In this document: positions 37,086-50,079 of the stretch, piece by piece
Layout of the letters: the number at the start of each line of letters is the position of its first letter
How positions within the stretch are numbered: the stretch's first letter is position 1
From: Pyrrhosoma nymphula
Taxonomy: Eukaryota; Arthropoda; Insecta; Odonata; Coenagrionidae
Reading direction: 5' to 3'
NCBI GenBank assembly: GCA_963573305.1
Contig: OY754339.1
Location: forward strand, 12,323,941-12,387,940
DNA: 64,000 bases
Position numbers and translations under genes: made by a program
Notes under the pieces: model-generated
Seen by the model: the letters and a program-made list of their open reading frames with translations, nothing else
What the model was told of the DNA's origin: nothing
Database searches by the model: none

Positions 37086-38868
37086 GGGACAGTAGCCTTT
37101 GTCTCTCACGCCAGGGGCAACACGGATCCCACTATTCACTCGCGAGACTTTAGCACTAGCCTCCGACGACAGGCAATGCAGTCACGACATCCGTCCCAAC
37201 CATTTCGTGGAGAACATGAATAGATTTGAGAGAGAGAGAGAGAACTTAGAGATACAGAGAAAGAGAATCACGCACATTGGAGTGAATTTGTATACCGACA
37301 TATCTCCACCTCACCCCCAAATAAGAACTCCATGGAAATAAACAGGAGACGAAAGCTCACATGAGCTCACACCTTGGCCACGTTCGCCATTTGCGGAAAA
37401 ATTGCTCCGAGGATTTCATTCATACTAAAAAAAGACTTTTTTTTAATTTCTGTAACTTAAGTCGGGTGTCGTTATGTGTACATATCCGTGAGGCCATACA
37501 TGGTGGCGGAAGCGGGGAAATGTAGAATGGGAACCCTGAATGATGCAGAAGCGCAAAATTAAGCCTTTCCCAGAGTGAACTTCCGCGGTGTAAGTGCCTC
37601 GGATTGGTTGGCCTCGCGGGATAAGTAATAAAAAACACTAGCATTTCACTCATTTTTTGTCTCTCATGCATGATGATAATTACAACATAGATTTCCAAAA
37701 TGATGGCAGAGAATATATGCTGGCTATCGTAACCAGTTAACCGTCTGCCATATAATCTGAATGCCGGCACATTTCTTTGTTCACTTAACCATCGGAAATA
37801 CTCCATCTCAACTTACTGTGTACCCAACGATTATCATCTTCCTGTTATATATATCCCAGACAGTATTTTTACAAAATGAAATAGTTATGGTTTCACGATA
37901 CTTTTTAATGAAAGTATTTAAAACCAAATATATTTCATTAGATTTATTTTATCTAGCTGTTATTTTAGGAGGCTTTGGCAGAAATTGATTCAAAGTGCTA
38001 CACTTTCAGAAGTGTGTGCATGTGCTATATTTTTCCATGAGCAACAATTTGGGTGCATTGCAGGATATACCAAGATGTATAACATGGAGTAAAAATTTGT
38101 TAGCATCAAATCAAACACGCCAGAAATAATGAGGCAAATAGAAACTAATGGCATTTTAAATTAGAAAACATATTCCAAGCTCTATTTATTTAAAACGGAG
38201 AGTTTGTTTGCTTGAGTGAAGACTCATGTGGGTTTAAACGGTTTTATCGTAAACAAATCCAGTGCACCTTCGTGAGGAAACAGAATACTTTAGGGGTATG
38301 TTTGATCTACACTCTTCCCACTATATATAAAATGGACTATGTTGATTAGGAAAATTCATTTCTCCATGGTATCAATATTTCCTAATTGGTTGAAAAATAA
38401 GAAACATATTTTTATTCTAATCGTCTTATTTTTCAGAATATTTTCTTCTCGAATTGATCCCAACAACAAGACTTCGAGGCATATCGTTAGGAAAGGAATA
38501 CTTAGGGTCATGTATGTTAACTTTTTCGATTTTACGGCAGCAATCCAGGTAATCGTTGATATAACTGAGATACAAATTAGTTAATGCACCGCAATGACTG
38601 TATATTTCATAAATATATATTAGATATAAATTATCGGGAAGGATTAAAGCGTGTCTATTGTTCTAATCAATGTAATCTTAAGTAGATAATTTGATAAGGC
38701 GTGAATTATGCAAGTTAAAGTAGAAATATTAGAACAATGATTAGAAACATAATACTAGTTATGAGAATTACTAAAACCTAGGTTAGAACATTAACTAGTT
38801 TTACTCGGCTGTTTTTTTTCGAATATCGCATATTTGAAAGAAAAAGTGGAGAGAAAATTGAATCGTTA
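37086..38868. other. No recognised feature
   Basis: Mixed then AT-rich sequence. A 128-codon minus-strand frame at 37420-37806 has no recognised domain. Confidence 0.35.
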
Positions 38869-39348
38869 AGGCCTGGTGACACGGTACATTAGAATGTACA
38901 AGAAAATGTCTGAATGTCAGAATGAACGCGAAAATTCACCGTGTAACCACACGAAAATGTACGATTGTATGAATGTCTGAACAGAAATAGAACCGGTTCT
39001 AATTTCGTTCAGACAATCGTACAAGTTGACCTCATTACAGAGACACCTGGTGGCAGACGACGCAAATGACACATTCACATTTTCACAAGCCAATTGACAA
39101 GTAAATGTGTCGTATCCATGGCAAAAAAAATTGGTTTAAATAACGCGCCTACGGTTTAAAATGAGGAAAAACAAACGAAAACGCATAATGCGCATCTAAA
39201 AATTTACGAAAATCTGTCCGAAAAAATGTACCGTTTAGCCTACTATTCATTGATCTTGTCCATGAGAATGTACAAGAATCTGTACATGAAACCATTCACA
39301 AAAATGTACAGAAACTTGTACATTCTCATGTACCGTGTAACCAGGCCT
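38869..39348. mobile_element. 480-bp MITE with TTA target duplication (PIF/Harbinger-like)
   Basis: TIRs start AGGCCTGGTNACACGG and run for about 35 bases (left end 38869, right end 39348). TTA flanks both ends (38866-38868 and 39349-39351). A 3-bp TWA duplication is characteristic of PIF/Harbinger elements. The interior has no transposase frame and is filled with repeated GTACA-containing motifs (for example AATGTACAAGAA), especially near the ends. It is a non-autonomous element, apparently structurally complete. Confidence 0.85.
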
Positions 39349-40299
39349 TTAGACATAGGAAACTGGACAGGTGTTGAATTTCCTTTCTTAAACTAAAATT
39401 ACAAGGACGAGAATAATGCCATTAGCAACTATTTCATTAGCGCAAATCAAGAAAAAGTGGAATGATCACGGATTTCACATCGGCGATTTATTGCAGTCTT
39501 TGATGCACACCAAGGCTGTTTCGCAAACACCGTTATCGTGGTTCTTTTATCGACTCACACTCAGAAAGCAATTTGGAAGCGCATTTCAGACAAAATAATA
39601 AGACAAATTATGCATTCTGCATTTTTCGAATAAAAGTGATTGTATCATATATATCACGTATCTTCGGAATAAGTTTATAGGGAGTAAGGTAATATAAACT
39701 ACAAGTTTGGAAATATAATGCCAGAAACATTAAATACTGTAAAAGAAGAGAGCAAGTTATAGGTTAACGTTCTAAATATGTAGAAACAAAAAGTGGATGG
39801 AGGGGTCCATCAAAATGATTGGGTGGTAGGGGGGCGTTGAAGGTTGCAGCATTGAAGTGATGGTTTGGGAGCAAGGGAAGAATTGGAAAGGGGCTGAAGA
39901 AGACTGCGAGGTATTTGAAGGAAATTGGAGAAGCAAAAAAAAACGGACAAATACCCCGAAGAATATATTTATTAATGTAAACTGAAAGATAGGGATATAA
40001 AAATCAACGGTAGAATAATTAGGCATCAGAAGAATGGCATAATGAACAGGGAATACAGGATATTGGATAATTAATACGGACATTTAAGTTTCTGGCAGCT
40101 TCCAAGATGCTCAAACTGAAAGAGCTTCGTCAATCGATTATCTACAGTGGCTTCAGTCTAACGCATCTGCACCACCGACTAGTTCGAGTCAAGCAATGAG
40201 TAATGAATTGATCTTCGAAATTGAGTTAATAATCCAACCTTTATACTTTCAGAATAAAATCCACAATTTCAGGCTCCGCATTGTAGAATCTTTTTATAT
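39349..40299. other. No recognised feature
   Basis: AT-rich sequence. The 103-codon minus-strand frame at 39772-40083 is low complexity and unrecognised. Confidence 0.35.
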
Positions 40300-40965
40300 C
40301 CATTTCAATAATGTTTTGTACTTTTCCACACTTTTTATTTTTTTTAATCACAACGCGTTTCACTAATTTTTGGCATCATACGGTGTATTAGAGTTTTTTT
40401 TACAAGTTATTGTTGTCGTTGTTAGATAAATAAAGCATATTAAAATTGATTTTAAAAAATGTTGACATTAAACAATTACAAAAAAAGAAATGAAACAAAA
40501 AGAAAAAAGGAAAAGGAGGGTAAAAAAAGAATTAACATGCTAATAATAACAAAATTTACATACAATTCTTGGCAAAAACAATCAAATCAAGGGGTGGTGG
40601 TGTGAGAAAAATCAACGATTTTTAAAGATAATTATTCAGAAAGTAGTGGGGAGGTATGTGTAAAAAGCTGCTCATTGCATAGATTTGGAGAATGCCTGAT
40701 CATTTCAATTTGTTCTAATATACCATTTTTAAACCTTTGGGAAGGAAATGTAAAATTTCAGGGGTGAAGACAGTGACATGATTGCACTCTGATGTTTAGC
40801 AAAAAGAGAGACCGAATCTCTATTATTGAAACTACGGACATGTTCTCTTATGCGTGTTTTAAAATTTCGACCGGTTTGACCAATATAAGTTATATTGCAG
40901 CTATTGCATTTAATTTTATATATACCCGACTCAAGAAGTTTATCCTGTTTGCCTTTTCCGTACAC
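40300..40965 (-). pseudogene. PLE 3' end: GIY-YIG endonuclease and tail
   Basis: The minus-strand frame reads KQDKLLESGIYKIKCNSC, then YIGQTGRNFKTRIREHV and SLFAKH. GIY, YIG and the Arg and Glu-His motif of the GIY-YIG endonuclease are all kept. A frameshift near 40800 breaks the C-terminus; a shifted frame continues with EQIEMIRHSPNLCNEQ. Further downstream, GCCAAAAATTAGTGAAACGC (40387 to 40362 region) resembles the decayed hammerhead-like block of PLE tails. The reverse transcriptase is missing. Confidence 0.9.
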
Positions 40966-43900
40966 TTATACACAAGTTAACATTATTAACTAGGCAACAT
41001 ATCATCAACCTGGCTTTCATAAAACTCGTGCTAAAGTGGAATCCAAAGAAATTACTAAATTGAGAACTAATGGATTACATACATTTTTATTCATTTGGTA
41101 CTAAAAAATGCGAGAAAAAAAACATTGAAACACTTTATTTTTTTATTTTAAGGGAAGCATATAGTCAAATCTTAGTTTTCACGAATGAAACTTACATGTA
41201 AAATAGCGATAGTGAATCTAAAGAGAATTATTTAACTCACGAATCATTATAAACAACTGGAAATTTGATGATTCTAATTTTCAACGATTTACATCAGAGG
41301 ATTTACCCAGGAGTGCTCCTCCCATTATTCAGAGGAGGCTATTCCGGAAACTCAGGGTTGAAGTACACTGTGCAAATGGAGGTCGTATTTTTCATTACTT
41401 GCCCGCATCCATTAAAAGAATTGCCTAAAAGGTGTGAAGGCATGAAAGCGAGAAATACCTTTTTGAGAATGAAAATAGAAAAAGCCATTTAAGTGCATAA
41501 GGCCGTAACTCGTGCCCATTTAGGCCGGAAGTGACCTCAAAGGTAGGAATTCCACTCTGGTCAGAGAAAATGATGTTCTTACCTTCATCATCAAAAAAAT
41601 ATATTCTATCCCATTTTGTCATAAAAGCAGAAAAGAATTGGTCAACGACTCGTTCTTTTGCACTTTTGAGACAGAGCAGAAATAACTTGCTTCATAAAAT
41701 ACATATCGATCAAACGCAGTACAGGTAATTTGATTGCAAGTCATATGGTTCTTTATTATTCAGCTCAGAAGTCATAGCAATGCCCAAATCGCTCCCCAAC
41801 AAATATTTTATGAAGCAATTCGTTTAAATCCCAATAGCGCCAGACGATATTTATGCTTCTATGGTTTGAGAGTATTTAGAATAGTCAATGAATAAATTGG
41901 AGCAGGGACATTCTAATGAGAAGAAAGAGGGATAAGAGCTGATAAAAACGAGGAGATAATGACATAAAATTCAGTTGTAACTACTAGTAATTTTTCACGC
42001 CCCTTTGAAGTTATATAATGGTCCGAGGTGCCTCTATTTTCGAGCCTGTTAAGACAACCATCAACTAGCTTGAGCGTAACACTTAAAACGTCAAATGAAG
42101 GATAAGAAATAATAGAAGGATATAACCACAGCAGTATATACAGATATTGACTGAAAATTTACCAAAATTGTTGAATATGTGATTAAGCAATATGTGCATT
42201 ACAAAGAAAGGCACCATGCACAATAGGCACATGAAAGGCACAAATGATGGATTTTCAGTTTATTTACGAAGGAACCTTTAACGGTATAACGGCCGTGGAT
42301 ACACGGAACGATTGGACATATATTGAATTGAATAAGGATAGTACACATCTCAAGACAAAGTATGCAATATGAAATTGATTAAAGGGAAGGTCACACAAGG
42401 AAGACAATGGCATTAGCAAACAGGGGCAGAAAGAGGGACTTTATCAGGATGTTATGCATTACTTTGAATGAGGACGACTGCAATTCTCAATTCTCAGAAT
42501 TGGAAAATTAAAGGGATTCAAAATAAAATGAATCATTCGTTCTTAAAAAGATGCTCAAATACTGATGCTTAAATTTACTATTATTAGCAGTCGGCAAAAA
42601 GTTACATTTAAGCAAAAAAAATGCATGAAGACGTACACTTAAGTGCCAATCAAGCATAATCGAACACTCTGGTGGAGAGGCTATTTTAATAGATTTCGAG
42701 TATCCGTTTGGCAATACAGACTTACCCTTCCGCAAGGAAGCGGAGAGTGAACTAATCCACCTCAATATTTTTACTAATTAAATTAATTAATGCGCGATTT
42801 TCGCCTCGTTCGATCAATTGATGGCGTTTTTTTTTAATGCTGCCAGTCCTTTTGGCTTCTCGCGTGTGTGAACGGGTGACTCAAGGCACAGTAAAACGAA
42901 TGGGCCAATGAAGCAGTCTCCGAGCCATTATTCCGGCGAGGCGATAAATTTAACCGACATCATCTCCTTACACTCACCTCCTACACCTTATCTTCCTCGT
43001 CATTCCTCTCAGATCACAATCCCTCGATTCCTCTAAGGAGCACGACTCCTCCACCGACTCTAACTAAGAAACTACCGGTATTCAGACTCAGATTTGGTCA
43101 TCAGCAAATCTCCAGAAAGACGTTTTCGGATGCCCTTCGTCATGATACAAGAATTGAGTGACTCGCGATCAGTTCGGGCACCGTGAATCCATGCACATTG
43201 ACTCAGTTAAGGACGCCGAGTGAAAATTATTCGACACGTCTTTTATTCGGTTACGGGGATTTAAAAAATAATTTACCCAATTTCTGGTCTTTTGCTGCTG
43301 GTTAATAGGTAGGTAAAACTTGTAGGTTGGAATGACATATGAATGGAATACATAGTAGAAGTGATATAAAAAATGAGCATTTTAATTAACTGAAATGCAG
43401 TCTACTCCGAGGATCAAGCTTCAATTCTAATTTTCAAAATATTCAAGCAAGAATTCAGTTCCAAGTATAGAGGAGGGAACAGATGGAACCACAAGGTACA
43501 ATAGCACATGATAATTTTGGGGGAATTTAAATGCGCAATCAAACATGTTGAATGGATCAGTTGTGCAGTTAGTACGCTTAAAACACAGGAAGGTATTCGT
43601 AGTGGAATTGTCGCGGTACATTATCGATCTATCCAGATTAATGCAAAACAGAAATAATGTACAAAATACCACAGCATTATTAAATTAACAGAAACATTTA
43701 ACGCGATGGCCATGTCAGGTGAATTAATTTTCATGAAACACAGGCTTCACTGTCGTGCATCAAGACGCCATCTACTTTAATCTATTGTTTCAAGCACACA
43801 TTCCAAAGAGGTCATACTACTCGCTGACCAATCCTATCACCGCATTTAAATTACATTGATCGGTCTTGGAGACTCTTAATTTGCCTTCCTTTAAATTGAA

Positions 43901-45139
43901 TATTTCTGGCGATGGTAGGTCGAGCAATTTTCATTTCTAAGTGACAGCAAGTGGAATGTATATCGAATCGATCGACTTGAGACGATCTTAGAAATCTATT
44001 AAAAAGCACGTCTACTGAAGCCTCCTACATATAGTACTCTTGGGTAAATCACTCAATTTTTTTCGAGTCCTCTTCATGCAGGCAGGAGTAAACGGAAAAA
44101 TTCTGACTCACTTATCAGCCAACGAAAGAAGTAGAAGACCCCGAAAAGGGAAAGGTTGACCGATGTCCAACGTCTTCGTAATTCACAGAAAATCGCATAC
44201 TGCTGAAATCAGCAATTTTTTTCGATCGATGAATGAAACCAAATACTATGACTGTGACTAAACCAACGCTGTGGCGTAACGGTTACGTAGTAATTAAATA
44301 TAAATAAAGAAGTGCGCACTGGCTGAGGAAGAATCAACAACGGAGAAGGAATCAATGAGGAAGTGCATCTGAGTGCAGATACAAGAGTAATAAAACATGT
44401 CAGCGAGGTAGTGCGGCAATAAGAAGCTTAAGCACGGAATTTGAGGAAATGAATGTAGCGTGAATTGGAGGCTTCCAGGGGTGTCTTTGGAGACAAATGG
44501 AGAAAATAGCAGGAAAGGGAGTATAAATGATGGCAGGAATTCCTTCAATTATCAGTATGCGTCCAAAATGGGTGTAGGAAAGGCATTTAGCGGTTACTAC
44601 GGAATGCTAAAGAAGGGAAAAGGTTTGAAAAGCGGGGAAGAGGTGCTGAAGGAAAAGGGAAATCCGGTTTAAAAATAATATCGATTATGAGCGGGGAATA
44701 ATCCAGCACTGATTGAAGAGATAGTGTGAAGAGAAAAGCCATGCCCCGCGGAAAAGAAAGAAAAAAAACGATGGGAAGTCATAGCAAAATGATACATGAA
44801 ACTATATCCGTGTACACCCTTTCAAAAGTTACGATGATTTATCAATTGTAAGATTCTGTTTTCGCGGCTCCCAATTTTAATTTTTCCATTCAAACCAGCC
44901 GACTTCAACATGCTTGCCTCTCCATTCGACCCAACCTCTCATTCACCCAACAACCAACAAATATCCCTCTTGCCTTGACCTCAAAAACCCTTTTCTTCCC
45001 CAGACGGATGCGTTGCAGCACACAACACCCCTCGCCTTGGGCCGCAACAAATACCCACGCAGGGGGCATCCCGCCACACCGGGCATTTTCCATGGGCGTT
45101 AGCGAACACCACTTTAATCAGAGCATCTTCCATAGAACA
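40966..45139. other. Long stretch without recognised features
   Basis: About 4.2 kb with only short, unrecognised frames. 42840-43260 is a little less AT-rich. I see no SINE, LINE or foldback. Confidence 0.4.
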
Positions 45140-45330
45140 AGGTGCGGTGGAGGAGGTGGTTGAAGGGTGGAAGCAGGGTGGGGGAGAGGTTGAGAGGGGG
45201 GGGGGTCGTGAGAGGAGGGTGAGAGAAGCTGAGGAAGTAAGAAGAAGGGAAACATATTAATCTTACCGCTCTCTCTCTCTCCAAAGAACTACTCCACCTC
45301 CTCAGTCGCCGCCACCGCCCCCCTCCGCCC
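45140..45330. repeat. G-rich/C-rich tract with G runs
   Basis: GGTGGTTGAAGGGTGG-type G runs and a run of ten G near 45199-45208 could form a G-quadruplex on the plus strand. A CT-rich and CCGCC-rich part follows. No gene. Confidence 0.75.
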
Positions 45331-45390
45331 GCACGGACCATTCAGCTTTATATATATTAAGAACAGGAAATAAATATAAAATTATATATG

Positions 45391-45534
45391 CTAGCAACAA
45401 GGCGTTGAGGTTGGGGGGGGGGGGTAGATAGTTAAATCAAGCAGTGGACACCGGTGTCGTCATGGATCATTTGCCTGTGAGTGCCCACTGATTTATTTTC
45501 CTATCCATCCCCAACCTCAACGCCTTTTTGCTAG
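45391..45534. repeat. Palindrome, first of three in a row
   Basis: CTAGCAACAAGGCGTTGAGG at the left is mirrored by AACCTCAACGCC, then CTAG, at the right. The arms weaken inward but include CAGTGG/CCACTG. A run of 12 G sits in the left arm. The centre contains the self-complementary ACACCGGTGT. Confidence 0.75.
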
Positions 45535-45616
45535 TACTTGGTGAAGAATTACTCAAGTGATGATGTACATTAATGGGCAGGAGGTTGGACGATGTTATGA
45601 CAGAAAACAAAAATAT

Positions 45617-45837
45617 ACAGTATAATCCCAGATAAAAAGACACTCACATGGATTTAGAATATTTCGGTGGATCGAAACTACCTTCTTCAGCAAGAGGTAA
45701 ATGAAGAAACTTCCTTTTCGGGATTCGGAAAAGGATTCTTCCTTTTCCTACAGTTGTAGAAGGGGTGCCGATCCACAGACATTTTCTTAATCCATGTGAG
45801 CATATTTTTATCTGTGTTTGTACTGTATACTGTCACC
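45617..45837. mobile_element. Palindromic element P2, relative of 11.5-kb element
   Basis: TACAGTATAAT at the left is mirrored by GTACTGTA at the right. Both arms share CACATGGATT/AATCCATGTG and a TTTCGGTGGATCG segment also present in the 11.5-kb palindrome. On the minus strand the left arm has CTGAAGA, A, then GGTAG/CCACC around a 7-base loop and GAAA, the same hammerhead-like layout. The right arm is more decayed. Confidence 0.75.
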
Positions 45838-45861
45838 CTGGCGACGAAGCTTTATTTCGAG

Positions 45862-46050
45862 TTATTCCCGCGTTTGTTCATCCTTGATGACAACAGTTTC
45901 GCTGGAATTCCAGTCGACATCTTCGAATCTGAAGTGAGTTTGCAGAGTTTGTTTGCCGCGGCCACTCTGCACACTCACTTCGGACCTGAAGATTCCGACT
46001 GGAATGCCGGCGGAATCGTAGTCCTCAAGGATGAACAACCTTGGGAATAA
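45862..46050. repeat. Palindrome, third in a row, with mirrored frames
   Basis: TTATTCCCGCG at the left is mirrored by TTGGGAATAA at the right, with arms of about 85 bases. Because the DNA is palindromic, both strands encode nearly the same frame (around LFPRLFILDD and LFPRLFILED, then AGIPV and SEVS). This symmetry does not prove a protein; I treat it as a repeat. Confidence 0.8.
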
Positions 46051-46199
46051 CCCAAAAACCCTCGAGATAAATATAGGTATCCACATACATACATATGTAC
46101 ATATGCGTAGCACGCCCACGTACGTACGCCCAGGATAACAGATTGCCGGACGACCGCGCGTAAAAAAGACGCGGAGAGATTAAAAATTTTAATATAAAA

Positions 46200-46410
46200 C
46201 GAGTGGAGTTTGGGAATCGAGGAGGAGGCTGAGAGGAGGAGGAGGGGGTGTTTGTGAATGAAGAGGGAGGGTGGGTGGGTGAAACGACCCGAAACACACG
46301 AAACCCCCTCCCAATCCCCCCCTTTCACTCCTCCCTCTCTCTCCCCTCCCCACAATAAAGCCTCTTCCGCCCCGCGACCTTTCTTCCATCCCCTCCACCC
46401 CCCAATGAGT
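46200..46410. repeat. Purine-rich then pyrimidine-rich GC tract
   Basis: GGAGGAGG-type sequence switches to CCTCCCTC-type sequence near 46305. Overlapping frames on the minus strand (up to 200 codons) are proline/serine/glycine-rich compositional artefacts. Confidence 0.65.
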
Positions 46411-47588
46411 AGAGAAGGAAGGCATCGTAAATGAAAGAGGCACTGAGGGAGCGCGGTCTTTTTTACAGCGCGGCCGAATAGATTGGCTGAGACTAAGAAA
46501 GGATGAAGGCCGGAAAAATAAGGAAAATCGACCGGTGTTATGAGGGCATAAACAAAATAGTAGACGCGAGTACACAATTTATTAGCTTTATCAATGTATT
46601 ATTTCAAGGTTGTAAAACGACTAAGAGTGTATCTGAGAGAGAGAATCTGAAAGTAGAAATAAGAAAAAAAAGAGAGTAGTAAGAGAGAATCTGAAAGTAA
46701 AACCGGTAGCAAGGATATAAAAACAATAACAGAAAAAAACTGAGGATAGGCATCAAAGCGTCTTCTTCGTAGAGCCTAAAAACGCAATAGAATCGTTAAG
46801 TCTAACTTCCGGGAAGTACTTATAAAATTGGAATATGAACTTTCAATATATTAATTTAATTAATGTATGCATTTAGTAAGTATAGTTTCAAACACAAAAG
46901 CCAACAAGTGCTAAGGAAGTTAAGTCAACGTTAATATTGCCACAATAGAGACCTTGAAATGTTGATGACCAGAGGCTAGAGCAATAGCTGTCTAATCAGT
47001 TAAATCTGAAGTCTCATCAGTGACTGAGAAATATAAACTGTGGTACTAATCCAGAGAAGCCCCGGGCCAAATCAATAGACTTTAATTTGGTTGGAAATTC
47101 AACAATCAATAACTTTTTTCCGGATTCTTAAAGTTTGATCCTCTTCCTCTAGCCATCACATTCGGAGCATATTCCGTATAAGTGCAGGGAACCCTAGAGA
47201 TAAATTATTCAGATCCAGTTCCACTCATATTTTCATCCAACCGCAGAAGCCTAAAAAATTATTTTCCCATCACAGAAAGAAATTAAGAAAAAACTCTGGT
47301 GGGAAAATTAACCGATGCGTCCCCATCGGACTTGACCATACGATGAGCAATTTGAAACATCTTAAACCGTTATATATAAAAATTATTGAATTGTTTCACG
47401 CAAGTTACAAGCATTACACATGTATGGCGTATATTTAAATATATGAACAATTTCCTGCTCAAGGAGCATAATTCATCTCTCATTTGCTGATCTCGCCTAG
47501 TCAAACTTTAGCAGAGAGCTCGAACTTCCGTCGACGACTTAGTTATCAGACTACGATACGTTAAATCATTTGGATATCATTTTTTCTG
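46411..47588. other. No recognised feature
   Basis: AT-rich, with a purine-rich AGAGAGAATCTGAAAGTA motif repeated at about 46635 and 46683. Confidence 0.4.
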
Positions 47589-47705
47589 GTTCAACTGCGA
47601 GCGTCAGCGTTAAGATGACAACAGACACTCCTCCGTTACAGGAGGCGTCTTAAAGTCGACCTGAAGGAACTATTGTAATCTTAACGCTGACGCACACAGC
47701 TGAAC
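47589..47705. repeat. Inverted repeat with nested hairpin
   Basis: Arms of 28 bases (47589-47616 and 47678-47705) match at 25 positions, sharing GCGTCAGCGTTAAGAT. Between them a smaller CTCCT/AGGAG hairpin sits near 47629-47646. Function unknown. Confidence 0.7.
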
Positions 47706-47990
47706 TTGAAAAAATGGGATGCAGTTCTTCAATCCACTGCGGAAGCCGACTAAATTTAGACATCACCTGTCTTAAATAGGGTAATTGAAGATTTATTCCA
47801 TAAAAATACCTACAACTTAAGAAAAATAAAATTGGCAACCAAAGAGAAACAAAAGGTTCTATACACTTAAGCTGATTTATTTTTAAGGAAGTAAAACCTA
47901 TGATCGACCTTGCGCGCACATTTGTGAGTGGTCCATGCATTATCCGTGAAATGGTTCCTCGTCATTATATTCACGTTCCAATCCACTACC
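47706..47990. other. No recognised feature
   Basis: AT-rich flank of the following GC-rich island. Confidence 0.35.
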
Positions 47991-48480
47991 CGTCGAGTTG
48001 GGATTCCTGAGAGGAATATTGAAGTCCACCCGCTGGTGCACTGACAACGCAGCTCCCGGTCAGAGTCAATCGTGCACCAAGCGACCTCCCCGGGCGACAT
48101 CTGTCTTCAGTCTCGCCGAGTCTGACTGCGAAGCCTGCGGGAACTCGGGTGGAAAGCAGCGGCGCCTTATTAATCTGCTGGGCCCAGCGGAGTCCTTGCG
48201 GTCACGGCTAGCCCACGCGGCACCTGAATGCAGTGGCCATGAGGATCATTGGGATACATTTAAAACCGCGTCGCAGTGCTTTCACCATTGCCTTTCTCTC
48301 CCATCCACGGTCAGCGGGCATTAATTGGTCCCTGGGGGGAGTGTGAATCGGGACCACCAGTCCATCCCAGGTCGAAAGAAGCCAAGGAGGAGGTGGTGGC
48401 CTGGATATTTCAAAACGCTAATTTCGACTCTTTTTTGGAACGAGGGGTGGACACTGGAAGTGGACTCGAAATGCGCTAGA
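47991..48480 (+). other. GC-rich island with unrecognised 108-codon frame
   Basis: GC content is clearly higher than in flanking DNA, and CpG is common. The plus-strand frame 47998-48324 is cysteine- and serine-rich, with no recognised domain. A promoter, an enhancer or an exon are all possible; nothing decides. Confidence 0.3.
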
Positions 48481-50079
48481 AAGATTTATCCCAACTAACT
48501 GAGCGCAAAATCCGCAATATGATAAAACATACCATTGGCCTGGAAATTAATTCGCTTCTGTTCCTTCGCTTCCAATGGTCCATGTCTCTGAGTCATGCAG
48601 CGCAACACTCCACGCGAAAATTTTCAATTTCTTACTCCTTATCGGTAAACCTTTTTAAAAAATTGACATTTAAATTATTTATATATATTTATTAAGATAA
48701 AGAAACTGCTTCTTAGCAGTTGTTTCTGATGAGTATTGCTATTGATCTTAATATTAATATGTGAGTCAATTAGCTGCAGCTCTTAAAGATCTCAGGAGAG
48801 TGAGAAGGCCATGGCTAATATTTTGGAGGAAATTATTTTTTCTAATGCATGTTGATATAAGAGGAAGCTTACGAACAATTCATTTGATTTGCTTCCACTT
48901 TAAAGCTCAAAACATTAGTCCTGGGAAGCCTTAAACCTGACCAAGGCAAGGAGAGTGTTGGAGATGGAAGTCTAAAATACTTTGAGCGAACGTCAGATGT
49001 ATAATTAGCCGGTCTAAATATGGGTGCATTAAAACATAAGAATGCTTTATCACAAAGAAAAGGTAAGGCAGGTTGGCAGGTCGCAGGAAGGGAGTATATT
49101 TCATTTCCTACCTTATATATCTACAAGGGATGATGGCCAGTTTCGCGATTCCGACGACTTAGGATAGTTTATTGTGGCATTGTGGTGGCCATTTATAGTT
49201 GCATTTAAGAGTAGCTTTTGCTAAAACCTTTACAAACATTTACGTTATTTTTAGACTATTTTATACTACTTCTCAAATATTTCACTTCACTACCCACCTA
49301 ATTTCATATGACTAAACTCTAATTTATTGCTTAAGCCTGACAATATTTCATTTTTTATCGAATTATAAAAATTATCGATTTTGCATATAATGCTTTATTT
49401 TTTTCTAACTTCCTCATTGATCTTTATGAGCATGAGTGATCAATACAGGTACCTTCATAAGTAACGTTTTAAAAATGACGTGATAAAGGTTTGCGGCATC
49501 GGAGTATTATTACAGCATGACTATGTACCACTTTGCTGTTGTTTCTGTTTAAGTACACTCGAAATATTTATTTTTAATCCCTCTTGAGGCATGGAAGCTT
49601 CGTTTCCGCTGACAGCAACACTAAGTTTCGCAGTTACCGATCAGCCATCCCGTTATATCTTGCATCTAGTATAAGCCGGCAGCAAATTTGTAACTTATTA
49701 TTTTGTGACTAAAAATATTAAACGACTTTTTAAGTAAAGAAAATACGAGAATTACTCGTTTAAGGTAATTTCTCATCTTTCGGGTTGTGACTGTAAAAAA
49801 TATCACCGATTGAGAAAACTTTCCCAGAGCTATTTTGGATGCAATACATCGTATCTAAGATAACGAGACGGAATCAAGAATCGGACTTTGTGTTCAATGT
49901 TTTCCATGTCTGCAAGCAAAATTTGTATGTTGACATTTGAAATGCCATTCCTTGATCCTGCTTCACTTAAACATCTCTTTTCCGCTCAGAAGTAATGAAA
50001 ACCAGACTAGCCGTAGTTCACCGTTATCCCCGATTACATCGAATTCATGGAAAATGCTTTTACTAATTAGTTCCGCGAG
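48481..50079. other. No recognised feature
   Basis: AT-rich sequence, no recognised motif. Confidence 0.4.

Noticed and set aside
36738..37223. 161-codon plus-strand frame
   Set aside because: Most of it translates a pyrimidine-rich tract into proline/leucine/serine-rich low-complexity protein.
45796..46119. Similar protein frames on both strands (LFPRLFIL...)
   Set aside because: The similarity follows from the DNA palindrome at 45862-46050; no independent coding evidence exists.
45975..46577. 200-codon minus-strand frame
   Set aside because: Low-complexity translation of a C-rich tract fused to the palindrome; no domain.
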